From Armigeres subalbatus (taxonomy: Eukaryota; Arthropoda; Insecta; Diptera; Culicidae), in contig NC_085141.1 in assembly GCF_024139115.2 (NCBI RefSeq), positions 37,082,120-37,146,119 of the forward strand: a stretch of DNA of 64,000 bases. Reading direction: 5' to 3'. This document shows positions 49,801-54,989 of this stretch, piece after piece. The position numbers were made by a program, and so were the translations under genes. Positions within the stretch are counted from its first letter, which is position 1, and every line of letters starts with the position of its first letter. The notes beneath the pieces are model-generated. The model saw nothing but the letters and a program-made list of their open reading frames with translations, was not told where the DNA came from and did not search any database.

Positions 49801-52800
49801 TTGATTTACAGCGTACAACGATCGTGTCACAAGCCACTAGAAGACTAGGAATCATAATCAAAATATCCAAAGATTTTAATGACCAGCACTGTTTGAAAGC
49901 ATTATACTGCTCACTCGTCCGCCCGATCCTTGAGAATGCTTCAGTTGTTTGGCTACCGCATCAAGTTTCGTGGTGCCTTCGAATTGAACGTGTTCAGAAG
50001 CGATTCATTCGCCAGGCGCTGCGAGATTTACCTTGGCGAGATCCAGTAAATTAGCCACCTTATCCGGACAGATGTCGACTACTGGAAATCGACACATTAC
50101 AACGCCGGAGGAAAATTCAACAGGCGTTGCTCATTGCTAAGCTGATAAACGGTGAGATCGATGCCCCAGGACTCCGATCGATGCTAAGCTTTCGTATACC
50201 GAGTAGAAATTTACGGCATTCTACATCACTTGTGCCCAGTTTCCACAGGTTTTAATTCGGATATAACGAACCGATAGACGCTTGCATAAGAACGTTCACT
50301 TTAGTGGAAGACCTCTTCGAGTTCAATGAGCCATCCAGTGGTTTTTTCGATAGATTAAGAAGATCAAATGTATTTTTATGAGGAGTTGTCCATGTAGACT
50401 TAAGGATCCGATGGACATTGGAAAATAAAATATAAAAGCGTTTCACGCTGTAAACATTAAACATAGAGCAACGTTCCCCTAGACAAAGTTGTAGAGCAGC
50501 GGTTCTCAACCTGGGGTACATGTTCCCCTGGGGGTACCTCGAACGAAATGCTTAATGGCGGATGAATTACAATTTTAAACTTATTGATAAAGTTTTGACA
50601 ATTTTTTTTATTTCGAAACCTACATAATATGCATGGTAATCAGTAAATCATGGCATATTGAATTCTGACCTCCAAAACCAGTACAATGGATGAAGGGCTG
50701 TGAGACAAAACATCAAAAGGGCAAAACCTCGAATGAACAAATTTTGAAAAAATTCTCAGTTGCTTCGTTGCAAGAGAATTGGATGCATCCTTCTACGCTT
50801 CTCGGAAGCCTCCTTTCAAGTGACCCGGAAGCCTCATTTTAAGAGGTTCGAAGACTTTCTTTTAAGAGGCCCGGAAGCCAAGCTTTTTTCTATAAACTTT
50901 TTTTCTGCTTTTTCTTTCAAAAGGCTCGATACCTTCTTTCAAAAGGCTCGAAGCCTTCCTTTGAAATGCTCGGAATTCTTTTCTCAAGAGGCTTGGAAGC
51001 GCCCATTCAAGATACTTCCGCCTTTTTTAAGGCCCGGAAGAATACCTAGTTGCACAAATATTACTGCTTTGGTTGCCACAGCACTTATGTGACTCGATTT
51101 GGTACTATATGAGTTATAGAAACTCGTGTATGACAAGTGTGCTACTCGTGACTTTTTAAAAAAGCTCGAAAGTATCCTTTCAAGAGGCTTAAAAGCCTCC
51201 TTTCAACAGGCTTAAAAGCCTTCTTTCAACAGGCTGAAAAGCCTTCTTTTAAAAGGCTCGGACGACTCTTTTAAAAAGGCTCGGAAGCTCCTTTCAGAAG
51301 GCTCAGAAGCCACCATTCAAGAGGCTCGGAAGACTGAAAAGTGTTTATTCAAAATACTCCGAAGCCTCCTTTCAGGGGGCTCAAAAGCCGCCATTCAATA
51401 GGCTCGGAAGACTCTTTCCAAGAGGCTTGGAAGCCTCCTTTCAAGAACTCGAAAACGTCCCATCAAGATGCTCGGAATTCTTTTTTTAAGAAGCTTGGAT
51501 GCGTATTTTCAAGCGGCTCAGATGCGTATTTTCCAGAGGCTCAGATGCGTCCTTTCAAGGTATTCAGAACCCTCCTTTCGAGTAACTCGGAAGCCTTCCA
51601 TAAAATGGCTCGTAAGGTCTTTAAAGAAGCTCGGAAGCCTCCTCCTCGGAAGCCTTCTTTTAAGAAGCTCGGAAGCCTTTTTCAAGAGGCTCGGAAGCCT
51701 CCGCTCAACAAGCTCTGAAGCCTCCTTTCAAGAGGCTCGGAAGCCTCCTTTTAAAAGGCACGAAAGCCTCCTTTCAAGAGGCTCGAAAGCCTACTTTCAA
51801 GACGCTCGGAAGCCACCCTTAATGGGGTTTAGAAGGCTTCTTTCGAGTAGCTCGGAATTCTCAAGGGGCTCGTAATTCTTTTTTCAAGCAGCTCAGAGGC
51901 TTCCTCAAGGGGCTCGTAATTCTTTTTTCAAGCAGCTCAGAGGCTTCCTTTCAAGATCTTCCTCTCGGAAGAGGCGCAGAATCCTACTTCCAAAAGGCTC
52001 GGAAGCCTCCTTTCAACATGCTTGGAAGCCTTCAATAGTCAAAACAGTCCCTACAGTCAGTCCCTCGATGTAAGAACTTAATTTTTATTGGGAAGTTTAC
52101 AAAAATTAAAATTTCAGAAAAGTTTATGGAGAGCCATATATTCCGTAAGTTTTCAGGTCCATTTTTCATATACTCGAAGAGTTACGATTATTTTCATTTA
52201 CAGCAAAAAAATCATAGGGGGCACCTCAATTAATGCAAATGTTCGAAGGGGCACCTCTCAAGAAAAAGGTTGAGAACCGCTGTTGTAAAGGAAAAACAGC
52301 GCTAGAAGTCCGCCATACAAAACTTTTCGGAATTCCGCCTCTGGAATGAGTTATTGGTTGAATACATTGGATTCTGTTTTTAATCAATTTACATTTTCTC
52401 AATTCTCTTCTCATCCTAAATGTTAAACGCATATTAATTATCATGTGATTTTTCTTTAATTTAATCAAGATTTTTTGAAACATGTTGCGAAGGTTCTGAT
52501 GGTAAATTCACACGAAAAAACGAGCAAAAAAAATCATGTAAAAACAGAATCCTGTTGTACTAGATGATAATGAAATGTTAAGTTAATCCCTGGTGATCAC
52601 TAATATATTCGCCCAATGTGCTCATCAGAAGGAATCTGAATACGAGTCAAACACTTTAGCTTGTAAAATCAATCCGAATTTTTCTGGACGTGTTCATACA
52701 AAACATCTGTTCGAAAATGATTTAATTGTCTCATTACCTTCGTTCCAGTTTTTTAACATTATTTTAAACTAAATGCTAAGCAGTTTTAGCAGCATCAACC

Positions 52801-53280
52801 TTGTTCTTTAAGGTCTTTAAGACATAATTGTACCATCTTGTCTTTGATTTTCAATAAACTCGAAACAATTTGCCCCCCTGAAATTTATGATGTGTCATCT
52901 TATGTTCTGAGATTGTATTGCCTTAGTTGATTACATACAAAAAAATGATTTATTTTTCAGAAATTATTCAATTCCAATATCATGATGTGTTATTGCTTTT
53001 TGCATTGAAACTTTTCGTTTCGTCACTGAAACCATTGACACTTGTCTTCAGCGACTGCTTCCGCGATAGAGCATTTGCACATTTTATTCACTCATACATC
53101 TATATTGCTGTCAAAATGTGCATTTGACAATTAAATTTTCAGCTAAAAGCTCTATTTTTTGACACCGATGCACTCACACAACCAATCGAGATCAGTTGTC
53201 AAAAAATCAGGAGTACCAACTTGACCACTATCTCCTTGTCGCCGAGTCAGGCGCAGAGTGCTCGGCGCGGAAACCCAAAG
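10794..53280 (+). CDS. PH-domain-containing protein gene (PLEKHM2/Prd1-like), ten exons resolved, 3' end outside or unresolved
   Basis: All exon joins up to exon 8 keep one frame and give 1,489 residues; exons 9-10 add about 97 more. Residues 1-735 (exons 1-3) are acidic, Ser- and Asn-rich and probably disordered, with KRVSF at about 174-178. Exon 4 adds a low-complexity stretch, then a folded region from about residue 990 ([15 protein letters not shown]) that reads [16 protein letters not shown]-like segment follows at about 1160-1255 (GPLMHRR ... [15 protein letters not shown] ... [10 protein letters not shown]), split over exons 4 and 5. Exons 6-8 add [13 protein letters not shown] and a second PH-like strand set. 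Such proteins bind phosphoinositides or small GTPases on membranes; an endolysosomal adaptor role would follow if the PLEKHM2 resemblance holds. No RUN domain was seen. The gene is certain, its family is not. Confidence 0.82.
10927..11597. mobile_element. TIR-like repeat in intron 1 with CGAAAGGCAGAAT motifs
   Basis: The left end (ctatgaaaggcagaatac, then cacgaaggtcagaattgc) and the right end (gtaattctgccttccgtg, then ccgcctttcgttag) are inverted copies of each other. A strong 34-nt-arm hairpin at 10959-11030 is part of it. The target duplication is not clear. The rest of intron 1 (10819-11660) shows nothing else. Confidence 0.55.
11661..12404 (+). CDS. PH gene exon 2 (acidic N-terminal region, KRVSF motif)
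   Basis: The acceptor is ttctatttcag and the donor acag|gtgagt. It encodes about 248 residues rich in Ser, Asp, Glu and Asn, e.g. [16 protein letters not shown]. The segment [11 protein letters not shown] fits the RVxF consensus for docking protein phosphatase 1. The exon ends in phase 1 (one base) and joins exon 3 to give Asp. Confidence 0.85.
12642..14078 (+). CDS. PH gene exon 3 (disordered middle region)
   Basis: The acceptor is ttgtttttcag and the donor gcaaag|gtaacg. It encodes about 479 residues with Asn, Ser and Glu runs, a lysine- and glutamate-rich stretch ([15 protein letters not shown]) near 13448-13492, and basic patches such as KKTKRN and KKVKKF. No known fold was recognised. 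The phases match on both sides. Confidence 0.88.
14203..15550 (+). CDS. PH gene exon 4 (start of the folded C-terminal region)
   Basis: The acceptor is gcttttccag and the donor gctaaa|gtacgt. The first half is Ser/Thr/Pro-rich ([18 protein letters not shown]). From about 14990 the sequence becomes ordered: [48 protein letters not shown]. The last 25 residues, ending SAGYFLLK, form the first strands of the PH-like domain that exon 5 completes. Reading past the donor stops at 15615. Confidence 0.9.
15551..16135 (+). other. Intron 4, 5' part, no features seen
   Basis: AT-rich intronic sequence between the exon 4 donor and the first purine-tract composite. The 105-codon frame at 15784-16101 and the minus-strand frames over it have no motif and are not supported. 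Confidence 0.5.
16144..17196. mobile_element. Composite element: GGCCGAA inverted ends around a 0.9 kb GAAGAAGGAAGAAG purine tract
   Basis: The left end GATGCTGGGTCATTAAGCCG and the right end cggcctgacaccc carry several copies of ggccgaa in opposite orientations. Between them, 16204-17115 is almost pure purine on the plus strand. CTTTCCAT is duplicated at 16136-16143 and 17197-17204, an 8-bp target duplication as in hAT insertions, so the whole unit moved as one. The long Phe/Ser/Leu-rich minus-strand frames here are by-products of the pyrimidine strand. Confidence 0.78.
17205..19960 (+). other. Intron 4, AT-rich segment with no recognised element
   Basis: 2.75 kb of apparently unique AT-rich sequence. 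A 110-codon frame at 17363-17695 and several of 60-75 codons are present, but none has a motif, compositional shift or splice context. I see no repeat ends, SINE head or RNA gene here. Confidence 0.5.
19965..20198 (-). mobile_element. Feilai SINE copy 2, truncated at its tRNA-like head
   Basis: Read on the minus strand it matches the Feilai body: ctaggcaattttcggattgg, the cgcagttaataactgtgga segment, the dgcagcttagtgtcc region and a tail of gccaataataagaagaag. The match ends near 20198 before the B box, so the promoter head is missing. It is probably a 5'-truncated insertion or was cut by the next repeat. Confidence 0.85.
20205..20395. repeat. Degenerate TTTTACGCGG direct repeats
   Basis: The words tttttacgcgg and tttacgcggt recur about eight times in 190 bp, separated by short AT-rich spacers, immediately next to the truncated Feilai copy. 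No terminal repeat was seen. Confidence 0.6.
20820..21590. repeat. Degenerate GGCCGAAAATG / CATTTGGCC repeat field
   Basis: Over 770 bp, words such as ggccgaaaatgtc, catttggccgaa and gaccgaa recur some twenty times, on both strands, at irregular spacing of roughly 20-40 bp. The same GGCCGAA word forms the inverted ends of the two purine composites, so the three repeats may be related. Confidence 0.65.
21655..21770 (-). mobile_element. tRNA-like SINE head
   Basis: On the minus strand, TGGCTGTTAGCGG resembles a tRNA A box and GGGTTTGATTTCC about 55 nt further resembles a B box. The spacing is tRNA-like, but the acceptor stem is not paired, so this reads as a tRNA-derived SINE remnant and not a functional tRNA. 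Confidence 0.45.
22080..22310. mobile_element. Palindromic MITE, 231 bp, copy A
   Basis: The left arm CAAGACAAAATTTTC and the right arm GAAAATTTTGTCTTG are the ends of a near-complete palindrome. Arms of about 105 bp with few mismatches surround a short loop near 22193. A transcript crossing it would fold into a long hairpin. Related copies are at 47933-49560 (interrupted) and, as one arm, at 45425-45570. Confidence 0.88.
23245..23580. repeat. GGCAAAACGCC / GGCGTTTTGCC inverted repeat cluster
   Basis: gaggcaaaacgcctttt at about 23250, gggcgttttgcctcg at about 23365 and aaaggcgttttgtctcgg near 23534 are inverted and direct copies of one word, ending in a C/G-rich run. It is probably the edge of another MITE, with boundaries unresolved. 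Confidence 0.45.
24050..24140 (-). mobile_element. tRNA-like SINE head
   Basis: On the minus strand, TGGCTAAAGTGAGC (A-box-like) is followed by GGTTCGACCCC (B-box-like) about 40 nt later. The region between lacks a recognisable anticodon arm and the acceptor stem does not pair, so I call a tRNA-derived remnant. Confidence 0.4.
24797..26355. repeat. Purine tract of GAGAAGTGAGAAGTGAG words, 1.56 kb
   Basis: The plus strand is almost entirely purine apart from single T residues every 6-10 nt, with agaagtgagaagtgag as the base unit. The Phe/Leu/Ser-rich minus-strand frames of up to 222 codons here are compositional artefacts. The tract forms the body of the second composite element. Confidence 0.85.
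26607..26769. mobile_element. Palindromic MITE with perfect 61-bp arms
   Basis: 26607-26667 and 26709-26769 are exact inverted copies (by eye) around a 41-nt loop. Outer ends read AATTCTCGCTTAAC. TAA/TTA flanks are possible as the target duplication but are part of the palindrome, so not decisive. It splits the leader of the R1/LOA-like LINE. Confidence 0.9.
27434..27535. mobile_element. Short (about 100 bp) hairpin MITE in LINE ORF1
   Basis: Ends TAGCAGCACAC and GTGCTGCTCGG are inverted, and the centre is the imperfect palindrome GTGACCAGATTTAGTCAC. It interrupts LINE ORF1, which resumes on the far side (ILGDGAEV). A related copy in opposite orientation lies at 31412-31500. Confidence 0.65.
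28111..28335 (+). other. Intronic spacer, nothing recognised
   Basis: AT-rich sequence between the LINE fragment and the satellite. No repeat ends or frame of note. Confidence 0.4.
28336..29255. repeat. Satellite of about 152-bp units, split by a Feilai SINE
   Basis: The word gaccaattgatccaaa and its variants mark unit positions at 28433, 28503 (partial), 28918, 29071 and 29223, giving a spacing near 152 bp in the intact part. Neighbouring motifs cagaacagtttggagaacc, tctggtttgggtat and cagttgacctggtagacc recur in the same order. The array ends about 165 bp upstream of exon 5. Confidence 0.8.
28534..28808 (+). mobile_element. Feilai SINE copy 3
   Basis: A full-length copy with A-box region ccttagcctagcggtaagatg, B box gagttcgattcccgg, the ctaggcaattttcggttt body and a ccaataagaagatgaaaaag tail. 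CATTTGG is duplicated at 28527-28533 and 28809-28815. It inserted within a satellite unit. Confidence 0.92.
29422..29635 (+). CDS. PH gene exon 5 (PH-like core)
   Basis: The acceptor is tttatttgcag and the donor agtggg|gtaata. The first A completes the Lys codon begun in exon 4, giving [20 protein letters not shown]. The exon ends with [14 protein letters not shown], an amphipathic helix with the conserved Trp expected at the C-terminus of a PH fold. Exon 4 lies 13.9 kb upstream. Confidence 0.88.
29712..29957 (+). CDS. PH gene exon 6
   Basis: The acceptor is tttcggaagcag and the donor agtgag|gtaaat. It starts [20 protein letters not shown], a likely further strand set, then becomes Ser/Asn/Gln-rich ([14 protein letters not shown]). 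The adjoining intron to exon 7 is 62 bp; a 24-bp alternative at 29958-29981 would run into a stop. Confidence 0.82.
30020..30355 (+). CDS. PH gene exon 7
   Basis: The acceptor is catcgcccacag and the donor attctg|gtgaat. It encodes a Ser/Thr-rich linker ([24 protein letters not shown]), then [20 protein letters not shown] and SSNWWCIL, a second PH-like strand pair. The 66-nt piece after it (30356-30421) is open in frame but has proper GT-AG ends and reads poorly as protein, so I treat it as an intron. Confidence 0.78.
30422..30538 (+). CDS. PH gene exon 8
   Basis: The acceptor is ttttgaatcag and the donor aagaag|gtaaga. It reads [20 protein letters not shown] and ends [14 protein letters not shown] in phase 0, closing the second PH-like unit with a Trp-containing helix. 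The next exon is 16.4 kb downstream. Confidence 0.8.
30839..30957. mobile_element. 3' fragment of the CACACGGTCAAGCAG MITE family
   Basis: The segment ccaaccgagccaccaactg to gggggtggagtcaat matches 61063-61165 in the intact MITE at 60803-61192. The outer terminus is missing and the match ends next to a LINE fragment. Confidence 0.7.
30943..31335 (-). pseudogene. Non-LTR retrotransposon RT fragment (Loner/Outcast-like)
   Basis: On the minus strand, [20 protein letters not shown] is followed after a stop by [20 protein letters not shown], then [15 protein letters not shown] and a [19 protein letters not shown] end. These match RT domains C-E of mosquito CR1/Jockey-group LINEs such as Loner, as I recall them. 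The YADD catalytic box reads YAND. It is a dead internal fragment in intron 8. Confidence 0.65.
31412..31500. mobile_element. Second copy of the short hairpin MITE
   Basis: Contains attgtgactaaatctggtca and gtgcaacatgtgtgct, the reverse complement of the element at 27434-27535, with moderate divergence. Confidence 0.55.
31499..31664. repeat. Imperfect hairpin repeat
   Basis: tgtgttttagattgcgtca (31499-31516) pairs with tgacgcaatctaacaca (31648-31664), and tgtgtctggatc near 31560 pairs with gatccagacaca near 31618. It is probably a small MITE; the target duplication was not found. Confidence 0.5.
31754..32790 (-). pseudogene. R1/LOA-like LINE: C-terminal ORF2 and 3' UTR
   Basis: On the minus strand, from 32780 the frame reads [60 protein letters not shown], then a Cys-His segment around [15 protein letters not shown] and a [12 protein letters not shown] end (about 32330). 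The 3' UTR follows, with ACTAGCTACCCACTAGT repeats at about 32110-32262. The 31768-31947 block recurs at 45101-45283. It may be the 3' half of the element at 42591-45100, but the two overlap in homology at LVIR, so they could be separate copies. Confidence 0.75.
32791..33157. repeat. TTTGTC/GACAAA-rich insert beside the gypsy element
   Basis: gcgacaaaagag, acgacaaagctttgtttttgtc, tgacaaag near 32850 and tttgtcgc, tttgtcag, gatgacaaag near 33096-33140 recur in both orientations. It looks like a MITE inserted in LINE sequence, with unclear ends. AGGC at its right edge (33154-33157) is the gypsy target site. Confidence 0.45.
33158..34251 (+). repeat. Ty3/gypsy 5' LTR (1,094 bp)
   Basis: It runs from TGTAACCAGTGG to CCATTAGTTACA with TG...CA ends. 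Against the 3' LTR I count about two base substitutions and about four single-base length differences in homopolymers. AGGC is duplicated at 33154-33157 and 42591-42594, the 4-bp duplication expected for gypsy. Open frames on both strands of this LTR are not genes. Confidence 0.93.
34252..34802 (+). other. Gypsy leader with candidate primer-binding site
   Basis: Directly after the LTR the sequence reads cttagcgcccaactg, which could be a diverged tRNA primer-binding site; I cannot name the tRNA. The rest is AT-rich leader before the gag frame. Confidence 0.4.
34803..36802 (+). pseudogene. Ty3/gypsy gag, broken by a stop and frameshifts
   Basis: The frame starts [20 protein letters not shown] and is cut by one in-frame TAA at 35178, then runs to 35924 with coiled-coil-like charged sequence. 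It shifts frame near 35860-35924 (capsid region with [18 protein letters not shown]) and again near 36325. The nucleocapsid has one CX2CX4HX4C knuckle ([14 protein letters not shown], near 36658) and a second CX2C...C with Phe where His is expected ([14 protein letters not shown], near 36722). Near-identical LTRs argue that many breaks are recent or are assembly indels. Confidence 0.85.
36721..39951 (+). pseudogene. Ty3/gypsy pol: protease, RT, RNase H, integrase; several frameshifts
   Basis: It overlaps gag in another frame, as is normal for gag-pol frameshifting. Protease shows [12 protein letters not shown] near 37003. RT starts with the [14 protein letters not shown] segment, loses frame near 37665, 37830 and 37970-38130, and keeps VYLDDIVV near 37918. 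RNase H shows [13 protein letters not shown] near 38367 and [14 protein letters not shown] near 38670. The integrase HHCC zinc finger runs [12 protein letters not shown] to CETC (38930-39046), and the core has [15 protein letters not shown] and NPAERLNRT. The C-terminus ([20 protein letters not shown]) resembles a GPY/F module. No envelope frame follows. Confidence 0.9.
39952..41494 (+). other. Gypsy 3' non-coding region and polypurine tract
   Basis: 1.5 kb with no env-like frame: no signal peptide, furin site or membrane anchor was seen in any open frame. The purine run GAGCGGGGGGAGAG directly before the 3' LTR is the expected plus-strand primer. The region is AT-rich and otherwise featureless. 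Confidence 0.6.
41495..42590 (+). repeat. Ty3/gypsy 3' LTR (1,096 bp)
   Basis: Matches the 5' LTR at 33158-34251 apart from about two substitutions and about four one-base length differences. Followed by the AGGC target duplication and then minus-strand LINE sequence. Confidence 0.93.
42591..45102 (-). pseudogene. R1/LOA-like LINE: ORF1 tail, endonuclease and RT, cut by the gypsy insertion
   Basis: Read on the minus strand, the copy starts inside the ORF1 zinc-knuckle region ([20 protein letters not shown]), then the endonuclease begins [20 protein letters not shown] (44991) and reaches the GDFNA motif (44620). The RT frame follows: [63 protein letters not shown] and the catalytic [10 protein letters not shown] near 43164-43178. 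A tandem 18-bp duplication (gtgacagttttcacaacc) at 43440-43475 breaks the frame. The copy ends RRESIFEQR at the gypsy target site. It is 5'-truncated and dead. Confidence 0.83.
45103..45290. repeat. Block repeated from 31768-31947
   Basis: tctatgaaaaatgccttaaa to tgagttcctcg is shared with 31768-31947 at about 95% by eye, same orientation. It directly abuts the 5'-truncated LINE copy. It could be the 3' end of another LINE copy, making the two head to tail. Confidence 0.7.
45425..45570. mobile_element. Palindromic MITE, single-arm fragment (copy C)
   Basis: Contains acaggtag, then gatggtttgcgtgggaatgc, tatcagattggacaaatcg and gaatctttgtttacaaaatc, the right arm of the palindromic family at 22080-22310. 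The left arm is not seen. Confidence 0.7.
45571..45900. other. Intron 8 spacer, nothing recognised
   Basis: An 85-codon frame at 45614-45871 is not supported by motif or splice signals. No transposon ends seen. Confidence 0.35.
45904..46800 (-). pseudogene. Non-LTR retrotransposon fragment: end of ORF1 and start of ORF2
   Basis: On the minus strand, an Arg/Lys-rich ORF1-like end (46575-46294, [16 protein letters not shown] ... [10 protein letters not shown]) is followed 9 nt later by ATG at 46284 with [20 protein letters not shown], which resembles the start of an apurinic-type endonuclease domain. After about 30 residues the similarity is lost. The clade cannot be settled. Exon 9 of the host gene lies just downstream on the plus strand. 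Confidence 0.55.
46915..47068 (+). CDS. PH gene exon 9
   Basis: The acceptor ttgcacaactttccacag precedes GACGAACC in phase 0, matching the end of exon 8. It reads [34 protein letters not shown], unlike any surrounding repeat. Two donors are possible: GTAAGG at 47040, leaving phase 2, which cannot join exon 10 without a stop; or GTATGT at 47069, reached in the +1 frame ([15 protein letters not shown]) and joining exon 10 in phase 0. The second needs a one-base shift near 47011-47025, perhaps a sequencing indel. Confidence 0.65.
47070..47932 (+). other. Intron 9, AT-rich segment with no recognised element
   Basis: Very AT-rich. No frame, repeat end or RNA gene was supported. Confidence 0.5.
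47933..49560. mobile_element. Palindromic MITE, copy B, left arm split by a TIR element
   Basis: The left arm starts caata at 47933-47937 and resumes tacctaatttacaaaacg at 49341; the right arm ends cgttttgaaaatttggtattg at 49560. Joining the two left pieces gives the exact complement of the right end save one or two bases. The centre matches copy A (22080-22310): ctacgcaaaccaacaccatc and its complement. Confidence 0.85.
47938..49340. mobile_element. 1.4 kb TIR element, perfect 20-bp ends, TA target
   Basis: CCGTGCTGTGCCCTTATTCC at 47938-47957 and its exact complement at 49321-49340 bound the element, with TA on both sides. Its insertion site lies within the left arm of a palindromic MITE, whose intact right arm serves as the empty-site control. 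attccgttcac and cctaattccaatcac words repeat near both ends. A 250-bp internal part recurs at 63750-64000. No transposase frame. Confidence 0.88.
49804..50488 (+). pseudogene. Non-LTR retrotransposon RT C-terminus, 5'-truncated
   Basis: [40 protein letters not shown] and [20 protein letters not shown] match the post-catalytic part of I/Jockey-group LINE reverse transcriptases. The frame then breaks (stop at 50052) but continues as decayed 3' coding and UTR up to the hAT insertion. 5'-truncation is typical of LINE insertions. Confidence 0.7.
50497..52282. mobile_element. hAT-type element, 1.8 kb, filled by a minisatellite
   Basis: CAGCGGTTCTCAACCT at the left and its exact complement at the right (ending 52282) match a widespread hAT terminus. 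Flanks TTGTAGAG (50489-50496) and TTGTAAAG (52283-52290) are an 8-bp target duplication with one change. Subterminal gggggtacctcgaacg and cgaaggggcacctc are also inverted. No transposase remains; the interior is a tandem repeat. Confidence 0.88.
50785..52032. repeat. Minisatellite of CTTTCAAGAGGCTCGGAAGCCTC units, about 1.25 kb
   Basis: Units of about 23-30 bp containing ggctcggaagcctc and tttcaagag recur some forty times with point changes and small indels. ggctcggaagcc is close to a palindrome, so strands can fold locally. The open frames of up to 135 codons inside are repeats and not genes. Confidence 0.88.
52602..53142 (+). other. Intron 9, 3' part, no recognised element
   Basis: AT-rich unique-looking sequence. 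Short frames unsupported. Ends at the exon 10 acceptor. Confidence 0.45.
53143..53280 (+). CDS. PH gene exon 10 (candidate)
   Basis: The acceptor is attaaattttcag and the donor cccaaag|gtggga, a weaker donor. 138 nt are open in phase 0: [20 protein letters not shown], then [20 protein letters not shown]. The exon is more GC-rich than its surroundings, has no match to neighbouring repeats and fits a phase-0 join from exon 9. No later exon was found, so the gene continues beyond or in sequence I cannot recognise. Confidence 0.6.
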
Positions 53281-54735
53281 GTGGGAATAAAATTTTGGGG
53301 CTTATGCGCAATAGTGTTAATGATTAAAAAATCTCGACATAGTTTGACTTCATTTTTTGAATCTCTAAATATTTCCATTTTTTTTTAAATGATGATGGTA
53401 ATATTAATATCTGATTGTTAAATGATAACGTAAAAAAAGTAAATGATGAGGGAACCGTCATCATTAAAATCTGATTGTGATATTTCAGTTAACTAGACTG
53501 CATAATTGCTTGTTTGATTTCTATTTCATATTATTAGCCATCAAAACGATATCTTATCTTGATTGTTTTGCTCTTTTGTTGACAGTTTTATCGTATAATC
53601 TACTGATACTTGTACTACCTACACGCAAAACACTATGCATACATTATAGCATTTTCACTTCATTTGATGTGTGCGCTTTGAATACTGCTTTGATACAAGA
53701 TATTAATCTATCATCTCATACAAACGATACCAAACTGGACAGTAAAATGTTATATAAATTGAATAAACTGAAGTAAAAACAATATGTAATCTCAATACAT
53801 ACTTAGAAGCAAGTAAAAATCACAAAATATTTGCGCAAATGCAACTGCTTTTGCAGTCTACTGGAAAATAACTTAGAGTAACATGGTGCAAAATTGAAAA
53901 AAAAAAAACGGATCTACAACCAACATCTAATATTTTTACCAGTTAAACCCTATCTGTTGGCAGAACAAGAGTCCCTAGTCAACCCCCTATTTATCTATAT
54001 GTAATTTAGTCTGCATGATAATATGCTTTTTAGTTATTCTAAAAAAATTAATTATTTACTCATAATTTGCGTAGACAGTGCTACGTTATATGGTGTCGGT
54101 GAAGTCTTAGAGTCAGGACACACCCAAATCAAAAAGATTTGATAAAATGGTGTGAGATAAAGTTAATAGATTCGGTAAGCTAACCACCAAAAACAAGTTA
54201 ATAGGAGAAGAATTATGTGTTGCGAGAATGTTAAATATGAGATAGCAGAAGATACAATCCTCTTCGTGCGTGAAATGACTGATTTTTTTTCTCTCAAAAC
54301 ATGGAAGGAGAACAAATTATTGAATGCATCTCCTTGAGCAGAAAGTGACACACAGTAAAACTGAATAAATTATAAAAATAGAACCGTCACACAAGTACAC
54401 AATACACTAACTCTCTTTGATCGTACAACAAAAATAAGCATAACAAATATCGGATAACGCAAGTACATAAAACAATAAACAAAAAACAAAGACCCAGCCA
54501 TAATCGATCCAACCAATCAAGTTACCCAAATTTCTCTCAGCAACAATGATGCAGCATATATCAACAAATTCGTAAGAAGAAATCTCAATAAAAGTATGCA
54601 ATGTTGAAAAAACAAGTAGCACAAACGACCACGTGACTTCATCCGAAACTCCTTTGCGATGCGATGTGAATCATGAAAGTTGCAAGGCATCGGCGACTAT
54701 TCCGTCTATTTCTATCGTGGATGGTTCCGATTTTT
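53281..54735. other. AT-rich segment, no supported feature
   Basis: A 100-codon frame at 53477-53776 follows an acceptor-like atatttcag but is hydrophobic and AT-driven. atctgattgt words repeat near 53410 and 53468. Nothing else recognised. Confidence 0.4.
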
Positions 54736-54985
54736 AGTGATTTGTCAATAACTTAATTTTGAGGCTGAATTTCAAAATGGTGGACTTTTGGTGCAATAAG
54801 TTTTTTCTACAATTCTATGACAAACAAAGTGTGCCTCGATTGCAAAAAGTCACAAGTTATTCACAGCTTTCAGCAGGTCGCTCGTGTACATTCATGAAAT
54901 TTCGTGAAAAAATCATAAGGGTTGTGTACAAGACACGACCGCCCGACGTAAACTACGTAAAACAGTTTGGTGAAATGAAGAATCT
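54736..54985 (+). other. Open frame of unclear status beside the gene-like cluster
   Basis: Part of a 120-codon frame (54759-55121), reading SAGRSCTFMKFREKIIRVVY. Its 3' part overlaps the minus-strand gene-like unit that starts near 55265. No motif or splice support. Confidence 0.25.
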
Positions 54986-54989
54986 AGTG

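Larger units (their letters stand above)
49687..52601. mobile_element. Outer TIR element with GGTGATCACCAGGGATT ends, heavily nested
   Basis: ggtgatcaccagggatt at 49687 and aatccctggtgatcac ending near 52600 are inverted, and ccagagccggaattccgaaaag near 49753 pairs with cttttcggaattccgcctctgg near 52321. A LINE fragment and a hAT element lie inside. Target duplication not resolved. Confidence 0.65.

Noticed and set aside
50760..51875. Frames of 110-135 codons with Lys/Pro/Phe repeats
   Set aside because: They are translations of a minisatellite inside a hAT element.
50785..52032. Possible CRISPR-like array of spaced repeats
   Set aside because: Units are contiguous, with no unique spacers, no cas genes and a eukaryotic setting.
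53477..53776. 100-codon frame after an acceptor-like site as another exon of the PH gene
   Set aside because: Hydrophobic, AT-driven composition and no domain continuity; phase alone is weak evidence.
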